Part shown: positions 1-7,722 of the stretch, one piece after another | Layout of the letters: every line of letters begins with the position of its first letter | Position numbering within the stretch: position 1 is the first letter of the stretch | Source: an uncultured Opitutales bacterium | GTDB lineage: Bacteria > Verrucomicrobiota > Verrucomicrobiia > Opitutales > Intestinicryptomonadaceae | NCBI GenBank assembly: GCA_900546565.1 | Contig: URDC01000024.1 | Span: 1-26,194 of the forward strand | Direction of reading: 5' to 3' | Length of the DNA stretch: 26,194 nucleotides | Notes under the pieces: generated by a model | The model's database searches: none | The model's input: only the letters and a program-made list of their open reading frames with translations | Told to the model about the DNA's origin: nothing | Translations under genes and position numbers: made by a program

Positions 1-21
1 TTAGGTACGTGAGCCGCAATG

Positions 22-144
22 AAACCGTCTTTTAGTCGAGAGCCTCGTTTGCGAATCTAAAAACAAAAAAAACATTCCGCAGAGCGGAATGTTTCCGTAA
101 ATAAAAATAAATATTCGCAAACGAGGCGTCCTCGCGATTTTTAG
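22..144 (-). repeat. Composite palindromic intergenic element A (nested inverted repeat)
   Basis: A perfect 15-base inverted repeat (42-56 against 113-127) encloses an independent terminator hairpin (70-94). Read on the minus strand from the anti-sigma stop codon, the order is CTAAAAA, GCCTC, a variable arm, an AT-rich stretch, the terminator, the complementary variable arm, GAGGC, then CTAAAAG and GTTT. The same order, with a different but still self-complementary variable arm, recurs after the flavodiiron gene at 25723-25850. The shared layout is seen directly. Its role is unknown; a REP-like or structural 3'-end element is one possibility. Confidence 0.6.
70..94 (-). terminator. Rho-independent terminator of the sigma/anti-sigma operon
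   Basis: AAACATTCCGC (70-80) pairs perfectly with GCGGAATGTTT (84-94) around a three-base loop. On the minus strand the stem is followed by a T-rich run (complement of 61-70), as expected for transcripts of the anti-sigma gene. The same nine-base stem core is used in the terminator at 15117-15146. Confidence 0.8.
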
Positions 145-624
145 TTAGGGGAGGAGGACGGAGTATTTGGGGTATACCTTTATGATTGAGATTTCGCCGT
201 CGGCGGTGTCGACTTTGTCGTCGATGTAGGTTTCGTAATGCGTGTCGTTGAACTGGTCGGCGGCGAGAATGTCGTCGGATTCGGCGGCGTCGGCGGAAGT
301 CGATTCGAGCGCGAGAGTCATAAAGACGGCGCAACAGGCGAAGAAGCCCGCGACTGCCGTCCACTCGGATATTGCCTTGAAGCGCGAAACGCGTTTGGGG
401 GCGATGAATTCTTCGACGTCGAAGGACGCCAATTTCGGGAGTTTCGGGTCTTTGCCGTAGAGGCGGCACATCGCCTTATGCATTGCGCAGGCGCGCAGAA
501 AGAATCCGCGCAGGTTTTTGTTGGCGGATATGCAGTCGAGCAGCTGCTGGGCTTCGGCGGGAGAGCACTCGCCGTCCAAGTAGCTTGAAATTATGCGCTC
601 GAATCTGTCTTTCGAAATTTTCAT
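145..624 (-). CDS. Putative anti-sigma factor, single-pass membrane protein
   Basis: This 159-residue protein probably holds the upstream ECF sigma factor inactive at the membrane. Residues 1-58 form a short helical cytoplasmic domain containing the motif SYLDGECSPAEAQQLL, typical of anti-sigma/FecR-like N-termini in Verrucomicrobia and Planctomycetes. Residues 88-106 are one hydrophobic membrane helix, leaving about 50 acidic residues outside. There is no HxxxCxxC zinc anti-sigma motif. The reading frame is open further upstream, to 978, but that part overlaps the sigma gene. ATG at 624 gives the conserved-looking N-terminus, although no clear Shine-Dalgarno precedes it. The gene lies 103 bases downstream of the sigma gene on the same strand, and this position is the main argument for the function. 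Confidence 0.75.
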   Translation of the reverse strand: MKISKDRFERIISSYLDGECSPAEAQQLLDCISANKNLRGFFLRACAMHKAMCRLYGKDPKLPKLASFDVEEFIAPKRVSRFKAISEWTAVAGFFACCAVFMTLALESTSADAAESDDILAADQFNDTHYETYIDDKVDTADGEISIIKVYPKYSVLLP

Positions 625-664
625 AAAAGGTTTTGTGCTCGGTCTGTGGGGGGCTTCGGGAAAA

Positions 665-727
665 GCCCGCTGACAGCGCGAGCCGATATATGGCATTTCG
701 GCGGAATATGCCTTTGCCGCGGCGGGC
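665..727 (-). other. Possible attenuator or processing hairpin between sigma and anti-sigma
   Basis: GCCCGC (665-670) can pair with GCGGGC (722-727), which directly follows the sigma stop codon. On the minus strand the structure ends in TTTT (complement of 661-664). Smaller hairpins, such as GGCAT (692-696) with ATGCC (708-712), sit inside. The stem is short and the loop long, so a weak terminator or RNA-processing site is only a suggestion. Confidence 0.25.
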
Positions 728-1333
728 TTAGAGCATTTTTTCGAGGTTTTGGCGCAGGCACTCGCGTGCTCGGGCGATACGGCTTTTAACCGTGCCGAGG
801 GTGAGGTTAAGCTTTTTGGCGATTTCCTCGTAGCTGAGTTCCTGCGCGACGCGCAAGTCCATAATCTTGGCGTATTCGGGCGGGAGAGCCGCCATTGCGC
901 GCGCCATAATAGCTTCGGTGTCGCTGCGCTCGATGAGGTCGGCGGGCGAGACTTCGCTGCTGGGCAAAACATCGGCAAAGCTTGCGGCGTTGTCGGCGGT
1001 ATCGTCCGAGCTTACGGGGGCGTCGAGCGACATCGTGACCGAGCCGCCCTGACGGCGCGTCTTTTTGAGCCTGTTGATTGAAAGGTTGCTGATGATTCTG
1101 AATATCCACGTTTTCAACGAGGAATCTCCGCGGAATGAGAATATGCCCTTGCGGATTTTCAGCATTGTATCCTGCGTGAGCTCTTCGGCGTCCTCGTTAT
1201 TTTTGGTGATTGACTTGGCTTTCAGGTAAATGTCGTTGCCGTATAGGCTGGACAGGACTCTGAAAGCGTCCTCGTCGTCGTTTCTAATCATTTCGATTAG
1301 AGTTTTATCGTCTATTGTTTCGGCGTTTGTCAT
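728..1333 (-). CDS. RNA polymerase sigma-70 factor, ECF subfamily (RpoE-like)
   Basis: This 201-residue alternative sigma factor directs RNA polymerase to a stress or surface regulon. Region 2 spans about residues 22-92, with the core-binding and -10-recognition helices (DAEELTQDTMLKI, then SLKTWIFRIISNLSINRLKK). A Ser/Asp/Ala-rich linker of about 45 residues follows. Region 4 spans 142-195, with the helix-turn-helix LSYEEIAKKLNLTLGTVKSRI. Length and domain order are normal for ECF factors. The start at 1333 is supported by AAGGAAGG about 10 bases upstream. The putative anti-sigma gene lies downstream on the same strand. An ECF-type promoter just upstream (1363-1392) suggests autoregulation. 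The regulon cannot be told from this window. Confidence 0.92.
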   Translation of the reverse strand: MTNAETIDDKTLIEMIRNDDEDAFRVLSSLYGNDIYLKAKSITKNNEDAEELTQDTMLKIRKGIFSFRGDSSLKTWIFRIISNLSINRLKKTRRQGGSVTMSLDAPVSSDDTADNAASFADVLPSSEVSPADLIERSDTEAIMARAMAALPPEYAKIMDLRVAQELSYEEIAKKLNLTLGTVKSRIARARECLRQNLEKML

Positions 1334-1362
1334 TCGGTTTAAACCTTCCTTATTTTGATAGA

Positions 1363-1392
1363 TTAGACTATGCTAATTTGTGAAAAGTTTCA
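1363..1392 (-). promoter_or_regulatory. Predicted ECF-type autoregulatory promoter
   Basis: On the minus strand TGAAACTT (1385-1392) is followed after 16 bases by GTCTAA (1363-1368). This resembles the E. coli sigma-E pattern GGAACTT-N16-GTCTAA and the TGAAAC -35 box common to ECF sigma factors. The inferred transcript would begin near 1357, giving a leader of about 24 bases that contains the AAGGAAGG ribosome site. The -35 box lies in a short palindrome (1383-1398, arms AAAAGTT and AACTTTT). Confidence 0.45.
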
Positions 1393-1597
1393 ACTTTTTT
1401 TGCTGCTTTTTTTATTGTGGGGACGTGAAAAGGGTTGTTGGTTTGGCTGTATGTTGTGGACATTGGACTGGCCGGTGTTTGTGAAGTGGGTGTATGGTGG
1501 TGTATCGGAGGGGTGGAGGGGCGCGTGTGGGTATTTGAATGTGTATCGGATTTTTCGGGCGGCGGGTTAAGTTTTTGTGTTGTTTGCGAAAAAATGG
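1393..1597. other. Intergenic region between divergent operons, no gene seen
   Basis: The region between the sigma gene and the GTPase operon (1334-1643, 310 bases) is strongly G-skewed on the plus strand around 1420-1570. The open frames crossing it have atypical composition (Gly/Trp/Val-rich or Pro/Thr-rich) and no plausible start. Apart from promoter-like sequences at each end I see nothing functional. Confidence 0.5.
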
Positions 1598-1626
1598 TTG
1601 CCAAAAAAATGATTTTTTGAGATTAT
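1598..1626 (+). promoter_or_regulatory. Predicted housekeeping promoter of the GTPase operon
   Basis: TTGCCA (1598-1603) and GATTAT (1621-1626) are 17 bases apart, matching sigma-70 consensus at 5/6 and 4/6 positions. Transcription would begin near 1633, about 11 bases before the ATG at 1644. Confidence 0.4.
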
Positions 1627-1643
1627 GTAGGCAGTGAAGGAGT

Positions 1644-3392
1644 ATGTTTGAGTTGAAGAATTTTTCGAAGAAATCTGGGAGTGTGTTCGTTTTCGACTGC
1701 CGCACGGGCGAAGTCAGACGGCTGCCTCTTTGCTGTTTTGTAGACGCGAATTTGAATGAATGTCGGGCTTCGGAGGCGGTAGCCGAGCTGCGGGAATCGG
1801 ATGCGGTGCGCGGTGCGGCAGTGGCAGTCCCGACGGGAGCGGAATCGGCGCGCGTGTGCGTGAATAGCGTGTCGTTTACTTCGCCCGTCGAGCTCGGAGA
1901 GATTGCAACTTTCGGGGTGGGGGAGAATTTGTTTTATATAGCTTCGTCGGCGCGGCGCGTGGCGGACTTCGCTAAAATAGATGTATCGAAGTGGCTTTTG
2001 TTTTATGCCGAAACGGGTATGATTGAAGACGAGATGCCCTTTGAGCGGCTCAAAGATGGCGTTTTGAGCAGAGGACTTAGCGGAGAGGGCATGGCGGTGT
2101 GTCCGTCGAACTTCGACGTGGGCTTTATGTTCGGCAGTGTGTTTGCCGACGGTGCGGACGCGTCGGGTATGGGCGGCGGCGTTCGGGCGGCACCCGCGCT
2201 TGCGGAATCGGTTGTGGCGGCGACGTGTCCGCTTTGCTGGCTGAAATTCGATGTCGGCGACGCGCTGAGCATTGCAGCCCACGATAGTTTGCGCGGCGAC
2301 CCCGTTTTGGGCGAAGACGAAATGCTGCGCTTTTTGCCGACGTCGTTCAACGAAGACGGAGTTGCTCTCGACCCCATGGGGACGCCCTCGCCCGATGTGG
2401 CATGCCCTCATTGCAGGAAAAAGCTTCCGCCGAATTATTTCGACTACGAGCAGAAGATTTTTTCGATTGTAGGCGCGCCGAGTTCGGGAAAATCGTATTA
2501 TTTGAGCGTGTTGGTGGGCGAATTGCAGGCTTCGCTTTTCAGGAATTTCGCAGTGGTGATGAAGGACCTCGACCCGACGGGCAATATGCTTTTGACGCAG
2601 ATGAAGAACCGTCTGTATTCTGCGAAGCGTCCCGAAGATGCTATTTTGGCCAAGACTGCGCTTGAAGGGGCAATGTATGAACGGTATCCGCGTTTCGGGA
2701 AAATGGTGTCGCTGCCGAAGCCGATGACGTATGCGCTTTCAAAGGACGGAGGGCGGAAGACGTCGCTCGTTTTTTACGACAATGCGGGCGAGCATTTCGA
2801 GCCGGGGCTTGACTTGGAGCAATCACCCGGGGCGTTGCACGTGGCAAGCGGCGCGGCGATTTTCTTTTTATTCGACCCCGCCGCAAGCCGCGAATTCAAG
2901 GCTCGGTTGGGCGACCATCCCGATCCGCAGCTTGCGATTTCCGGGCGTCTAGACCAGCAGGACACGATTCTTGCCGAAATGGACGTGCGCATAAAGCGTA
3001 TTCGCGCACTCGGCTCGGATAGGAAAATCGATACGCCCCTTGCGGTGCTCGTCGGAAAATACGACATTTGGAGGCATTTGCTTGACGCACAGCTGCCGCA
3101 GGCGGTCTGCGACGGAATGTTGGACTTGGAGGCAATCGACAAGGCAAGCGGAATTTTGCGCGGTTTTTTGATGTCGGTTGTGCCGAATATTGTGGCACAG
3201 GTCGAGTCGATTTCGTCGAATGTGCGCTATTTCGCGGTCAGTGCGTTGGGGCACTCGCCGCAGATGATTGAATCCGGTTTTTGCGCGGGCAAAATCGCGC
3301 CAGTTCCGGGGAAATTGAATCCGATAAATGTGGAAATCCCCGCGCTTTGGGCGATTTCGCAAACCACAAACCTCATACCTACTGGAAAATAA
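1644..3392 (+). CDS. Zinc-ribbon TRAFAC-type GTPase, DO-GTPase2-like, of a three-gene GTPase system
   Basis: This 582-residue soluble protein is a likely GTP-driven switch. Residues 1-190 are unrecognised. Two cysteine pairs, CPLC (195-198) and CPHC (254-257), probably form a zinc ribbon. The GTPase core follows: Walker A GAPSSGKS (277-284), the G3/Walker B motif FYDNAGEHF with DNAG at 379-382, a G4-like GKYD (471-474), and a G5-like SALG (533-536). This order resembles the Double-GTPase family described by Aravind and colleagues for predicted bacterial conflict systems; I have not confirmed that by search. The next gene overlaps the stop codon (TAATG), so the pair is translationally coupled. 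AAGGAG lies only one base before the ATG at 1644. TTG at 1653 would give better spacing and is an alternative start. Confidence 0.8.
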   Translation: MFELKNFSKKSGSVFVFDCRTGEVRRLPLCCFVDANLNECRASEAVAELRESDAVRGAAVAVPTGAESARVCVNSVSFTSPVELGEIATFGVGENLFYIASSARRVADFAKIDVSKWLLFYAETGMIEDEMPFERLKDGVLSRGLSGEGMAVCPSNFDVGFMFGSVFADGADASGMGGGVRAAPALAESVVAATCPLCWLKFDVGDALSIAAHDSLRGDPVLGEDEMLRFLPTSFNEDGVALDPMGTPSPDVACPHCRKKLPPNYFDYEQKIFSIVGAPSSGKSYYLSVLVGELQASLFRNFAVVMKDLDPTGNMLLTQMKNRLYSAKRPEDAILAKTALEGAMYERYPRFGKMVSLPKPMTYALSKDGGRKTSLVFYDNAGEHFEPGLDLEQSPGALHVASGAAIFFLFDPAASREFKARLGDHPDPQLAISGRLDQQDTILAEMDVRIKRIRALGSDRKIDTPLAVLVGKYDIWRHLLDAQLPQAVCDGMLDLEAIDKASGILRGFLMSVVPNIVAQVESISSNVRYFAVSALGHSPQMIESGFCAGKIAPVPGKLNPINVEIPALWAISQTTNLIPTGK

Positions 3393-4765
3393 TGGCATAT
3401 CAACAAATATACATGAGTTACAAGTCTTCGTTAACCCCCGGGAGAACGGGGTTTTCGACGGTTGCGCGCTGCGAATCCATGCCCGATGCTCTCGTGGCGG
3501 AAGTCGAACGTTTCAGCCAATACGACATAAAAAGCGGAACGGTGTACTCGCACAGGAAAATAGCCGCGGGCGGAAAGAGGTATCATCTACTTACGCGCGT
3601 GAAGGACTGCGGTGTAGACTACACGAACCGCAACAACTACATTGCGCATCATTTGATTTTTGGCGAAGGCGAACTTGAATCGGTGTCGGCGACTGCCGCG
3701 GACATTCTGATGTCGTTCGGCGACTGGATGGACTCGTTTTGTGGCGAGCCGCGTTTTATCCGCGAGATTCCGGCAAATGCGTTTTGCAAATACAATGTTT
3801 CGAGGCTGCCTGCGAGGGCGTGGAAGGCGCGTTTCGGCGACTGCGCGTATGCTGCGGTTTTGGGCAACACTGCGCGGATTCGCGCGGAAGTTTCCGACGC
3901 GGGCGAGCTGTTGAAGCTTTATGCAGAATCGCTTTTGATTGCGCAGTTGAAGCACGAAGACTGGGACATTACTTTTACGACGCAGCTTCTGCCCTCGGAC
4001 AAAGCCGCCGACTTTGCGTGGGTGGCGAGCGCGTCGCTGGGGGCGCAGGGCGCGGTTGTGGATATGTGCGCGAACACTGTGCGCTTTCTGCCGACGGGGC
4101 GGGCGGCGGAATATGCGTGTTCGGGCGTGAAGACGAATGCGGAAAAATACAATCTGAAAGTCTCGAATTCGATTGCCGAAAGAAGCAGGAATTTCAGGGT
4201 TATGCCGTCGTTGGAGACGTCGTATACGCCCGTGTATGTCGGGGCCGCGGTCGGAGTCGTTTTGATTGCGGTTGCGGTGGCGTTTTTGATGCTGACGGAG
4301 AATCCCGTTTCGCGCCGTATTGTTAAAAATCATTCGGTGTCGGGCGGCGACAATCCGGCTGCGGTCGCGGTAGCTTCGGACGGCGCGGGCGCGGCATCGG
4401 GCGCGGCAGGGGTTGTTTCTGTCAAGAAAATGACGCTTTCCGAGGCGTTGGCGGAGGCGCGGGCCAAGATTGACTCGGGCGATTTTGCGGGGGCTATGGC
4501 TTTCTGGAACTCGCAGAAGTTTGCGGCGCAGAATCCCGAATTTGCGGCGCAGCTTTTGGAAGACATTGCGGCAAAGATTAAATCCATGACGCGCTACTGC
4601 GAAAATGTCGCGCTGAACGAATCGTCGACGGACCACGAAAAAAAGCGGGCGGGGGCGTATTTGCAGGCTCTCGAAAAGGCGGGGGCGTTTATGTCGAAGC
4701 GCGACGCCGACCGTCTGGCGCAGAAGGTTGCGGAACTTGGACGTCAAATAAAATCTGGGAAATGA
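3392..4765 (+). CDS. GAP1-like GTPase-associated protein with one membrane helix
   Basis: This 457-residue protein is probably the obligate partner of the upstream GTPase. Its N-terminus reads IYMSYKSSLTPGRTGFSTVA (6-25). FSQYD (41-45), NRNNYIAHHLIF (79-90) and WDITFTTQLLP (191-201) follow. This pattern resembles the GTPase-associated protein 1 N-terminal domain (GAP1-N) recorded in Pfam for GTPase-centred conflict systems. A single hydrophobic helix at 281-302 anchors it, followed by an Ala/Gly-rich linker and a helical C-terminus (about 370-457). ATG at 3392 is chosen because it forms TAATG with the GTPase stop and begins with the conserved motif. The frame is open upstream, but only inside the GTPase gene. 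The following gene overlaps by four bases (ATGA). The name GAP1 does not imply demonstrated GTPase-activating activity. Confidence 0.7.
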   Translation: MAYQQIYMSYKSSLTPGRTGFSTVARCESMPDALVAEVERFSQYDIKSGTVYSHRKIAAGGKRYHLLTRVKDCGVDYTNRNNYIAHHLIFGEGELESVSATAADILMSFGDWMDSFCGEPRFIREIPANAFCKYNVSRLPARAWKARFGDCAYAAVLGNTARIRAEVSDAGELLKLYAESLLIAQLKHEDWDITFTTQLLPSDKAADFAWVASASLGAQGAVVDMCANTVRFLPTGRAAEYACSGVKTNAEKYNLKVSNSIAERSRNFRVMPSLETSYTPVYVGAAVGVVLIAVAVAFLMLTENPVSRRIVKNHSVSGGDNPAAVAVASDGAGAASGAAGVVSVKKMTLSEALAEARAKIDSGDFAGAMAFWNSQKFAAQNPEFAAQLLEDIAAKIKSMTRYCENVALNESSTDHEKKRAGAYLQALEKAGAFMSKRDADRLAQKVAELGRQIKSGK

Positions 4766-7554
4766 CAATAAAAGATTTGGGTTTGTATATTGCCGAGCTT
4801 GCCTCTGCGGATGCGGGCGGGGGCGAGTTCGCCGTCCGTGTTGCGGCGGTATTGTATGCGGGGCAATGTCTGCGCGTGGAGGAATTGCTTGAACACTGCG
4901 CGGCTTTGGCGCGGTCGGGGCGTGCGGGCAATGCGCTGGAATTTGCGGCGGACACGCGGGTGTCGGAAGACGCAAAGGCTTTGGGGGCGTCGGAATTTAT
5001 GTTGTGGCGGGCGCGCTGCGCGGCGTCGGGTTTGCTATTGCCGCCCGAGTTGGACGCGGACGCGCTCGCGATGGCGGAATCGCTTTTTGCACATCCGATT
5101 CAGGACTCGCACCCGCTTTTCAGGGACTACCGCAGGGCCATGCGTCTGCACGAGCCCGAGAAGGCGTTGTTGTCGCTTGCCGCCATTGCGAGGACGAACT
5201 CGGCGGACGCGAAGATTGTCGCGGAATACTCGCGGCTTGAAAATGCAGTTGCGGTGCGGTTGCGCGGGCGGCTTTCGGAGCTTTTGGCGGCGGACAAGCC
5301 CGACATTGCCGAGGTTGGGCGGATTTGCGAATTTTTGCAAATGCGCGGCGACGGTGTGGAGGATTCGCCAGAATTTACGGCGGCGCGGAAGTTGCTTGAA
5401 GAAAGCAGCGCGGACGCGGAGTCGGTTGTTGCGCGGTTGCGCGCGATTGGCAAAATTTCGGAAGACACGCTTGATGAAGCCGCGGCGTTGCTTGGCAGTC
5501 TTGCGTTCGGTGGCGGCATGGCGCGTTTGTCGGAAGGCGACGCGGCGTTTGTCGGCGGAGTTTTAGACGGTGTTGAGACGTTGTGGCGCGAAAGGCTCGG
5601 GCGCGAGAAGTCGCGTCGGGCGGCGGTTGAAGTGGCGCGGAAGCTGGGCGAGGTTGCGGCTGAGAATCCTCGCGGGAAGCGGCTCTCGGAGGCGGTTGCG
5701 GAGCTTAAAAAGCTTCGGGCGAAAACGCGCGGCGTTTTGGCGGAATCGACTGCGAAGATTTTGAATGCGGAGATTTCGAAACTCGGCCGCCGTCTGCTTT
5801 GCCGACGCGTATGGCGCGGCTTTGCGGGCTGCACGGCTTTGGCGTGTGCCGGCGTTGCGGCGTATTTTGCGTTTGATTTTGCCGAATCGGCGTTGGACGA
5901 CAAGGGGTTTAACAACGCGCTCAACGAGCTTGCGCTTGTTGACAATCCGGAATTTGCGTGCGAAACCGCCGAAAAAATCGCGGCGCGTTATGCGGTTCAG
6001 CTTGCCGATACCGCGAACAATGCGCGGTTTATGCGTCTGCGTGAAAAGGCGCAAGCCGATTTTGCAGCGGTCAAGCGGCTGCGCGGTTTGTTGGATTTTG
6101 CCGAAACCCTCGACTTCGAAAAGGCTTCGACGCTCGAATGTGCACGGGCATCGGAGGCGGTCGCGACGGTCGCGGACGAGTTGTTTACGCTTCCGCTTGC
6201 GGTTCAACCGCAGATTAAGGCTCGGCTCGACAGGGTTGCGCCCGCGGTTTCCGAAAAAATCGAGGCACGGAAGATGGCTCGTTCGCAAAAACTGCGCGCG
6301 CTGCTTGCGGAATATGAGGCGATTTTGGGCGAATACGAGGCTTTCGGCGGGTCGCCCGAAGAGTTGGACAAGCGAGAGAAGGTTTTGGTTGAGCGGTTGC
6401 GCGGCTTCTTCGAAGAACCTGTGAAAATGTTCAGGGCACACCAGATTGATGTGGACAATTTCAACTCGATTTCGTCGAGCATTAGCGATGCGCGGTCGCG
6501 CTATATGGGTTTTGACAGCCAGCGCAGGTCGCTTTTGGCGTCGAAGAGTTTTGCTGAATATTCGGCGGCTGCGAAGCTGTTGCGTTCGAATGCTTTTGTG
6601 CCCGCAGACTTCTATAAAAAGCTTTCGAAAATTTGTGCGCAGGAAGCGAAAATGAAGCTGGGGCAGAGTCTGCTGTTTTGCGCCGAGCCGACTGCCGTCG
6701 AATTTGCGGGGCGGGCGGGCGATTTTTCCCGCGCGGACTTGAAGCTGCCACGGTTGTTGTCGGACGTGTATGTCTATACGCGCGAAGGCGGCGGTGTGGT
6801 GCACTCGCTGGGGGCTGCCGTCGAGCGCGAAAACCGCTGGCCTGCGGGTGTGGAGACGATGCAGAGAATCGACGGGATTTTCGAAAACGGAAAGGTTTCG
6901 GGAATGCTGTTCAGGCGGCACGAGATTTTCGGGCAGAAGCCGACGGGCGAAAAGTTGACGGGAGGCGCGCTTGCGGACGAATCGCTTTTTGCGCGGGAAG
7001 TCGCGCGGGTGGCGGCGCGGGAAAGTCTGCTGGCGGCTCTCGAATTTTCGGAATCGGGCAAGTGCAGTGCGGTATTTAAAATGCTTTTGCAAAAATGCAT
7101 TTTCGAGGCCATGCGCGCCGACCCCGTTTACAGCGGGCTTCTTTATTCCAAAAGCGCGCTTGAACGCGAAGCCGCGGTTGCCAAGTATTCACGCGGGGTT
7201 AGGAGCGATGCGTGGATTTTCGACAACGCGACGCGGGAGGATTTGATTTCGCGCGAGGTTTATGCGAAGCCGCTTGCGGACTTGAAGCGCGAGGCTCGGG
7301 TTTGTCTGAATGCGCTTGCGGATATCGAAAAGAATCCTCTTAAAATGGTCGGCGTCGTTTCGGAATCGGGGGCGAAGGTTGTGTTTGCCCCGTCGAACGG
7401 CGCGGTTTGGGCGGTCGACAAAAACGGAGTTTTCCGCAAGATGGCGGACTCGGTGGAGTCGCTTGCTGGTGCTGCCGAACTGTCGCCGATTTTTGCCGAA
7501 ACGAAATCGACGAAAGCCATTCTTATGGATGCCCAAGCGAAAGCCGACAAGTAG
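4762..7554 (+). CDS. Large helical membrane-anchored protein, third component of the GTPase operon
   Basis: I do not recognise this 930-residue protein. It is almost entirely helical and rich in Ala, Glu, Leu, Arg and Lys. Residues 1-345 look like helical repeats or coiled coil. One hydrophobic helix lies at about 352-372 (GCTALACAGVAAYFAF). The remaining 550 residues are again helical (375-620), then a more mixed segment (about 620-780) and a C-terminal part with short beta-like stretches around 860-890. No nuclease, protease or other toxin motif is evident. It starts four bases inside the previous gene (ATGA), so it is translated with the GAP1-like protein and probably joins it in one membrane complex. 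It could be a scaffold, a sensor or a divergent effector. Long open frames on the opposite strand here are codon-bias shadows with Arg/Gln/His-rich translations. Confidence 0.75.
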   Translation: MTIKDLGLYIAELASADAGGGEFAVRVAAVLYAGQCLRVEELLEHCAALARSGRAGNALEFAADTRVSEDAKALGASEFMLWRARCAASGLLLPPELDADALAMAESLFAHPIQDSHPLFRDYRRAMRLHEPEKALLSLAAIARTNSADAKIVAEYSRLENAVAVRLRGRLSELLAADKPDIAEVGRICEFLQMRGDGVEDSPEFTAARKLLEESSADAESVVARLRAIGKISEDTLDEAAALLGSLAFGGGMARLSEGDAAFVGGVLDGVETLWRERLGREKSRRAAVEVARKLGEVAAENPRGKRLSEAVAELKKLRAKTRGVLAESTAKILNAEISKLGRRLLCRRVWRGFAGCTALACAGVAAYFAFDFAESALDDKGFNNALNELALVDNPEFACETAEKIAARYAVQLADTANNARFMRLREKAQADFAAVKRLRGLLDFAETLDFEKASTLECARASEAVATVADELFTLPLAVQPQIKARLDRVAPAVSEKIEARKMARSQKLRALLAEYEAILGEYEAFGGSPEELDKREKVLVERLRGFFEEPVKMFRAHQIDVDNFNSISSSISDARSRYMGFDSQRRSLLASKSFAEYSAAAKLLRSNAFVPADFYKKLSKICAQEAKMKLGQSLLFCAEPTAVEFAGRAGDFSRADLKLPRLLSDVYVYTREGGGVVHSLGAAVERENRWPAGVETMQRIDGIFENGKVSGMLFRRHEIFGQKPTGEKLTGGALADESLFAREVARVAARESLLAALEFSESGKCSAVFKMLLQKCIFEAMRADPVYSGLLYSKSALEREAAVAKYSRGVRSDAWIFDNATREDLISREVYAKPLADLKREARVCLNALADIEKNPLKMVGVVSESGAKVVFAPSNGAVWAVDKNGVFRKMADSVESLAGAAELSPIFAETKSTKAILMDAQAKADK

Positions 7555-7722
7555 GGCTTGGCTGAGGTGTGGAGGCTGCCGTGGGTGGGTCGCCCGTCTG
7601 AGGGGGGACGCTGCGTGTTCGGTCTGCGGGGCGCGCTTCGTCTGCGGTTTATTCGAAACAAATTCAAAAAATGGCGAAAATAAAATATTGCGAAACTGCG
7701 GTAGCGGCGTTTTTATATTTGC

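Noticed and set aside
22..147. Integron attC-like site at element A (CCCTAAC next to the stop codon, long inverted repeat)
   Set aside because: No matching GTTRRRY core on the other side, the arm layout differs from attC, and element B has no such cores.
3587..4975. A 462-codon minus-strand open frame across the GAP1-like gene and the next gene
   Set aside because: It crosses two plus-strand genes joined by ATGA and has shadow composition.
5563..7092. A 509-codon minus-strand open frame inside the third GTPase-operon gene
   Set aside because: Its translation is Arg/Gln/His/Pro-rich and it opposes a tightly coupled operon; it is a shadow.
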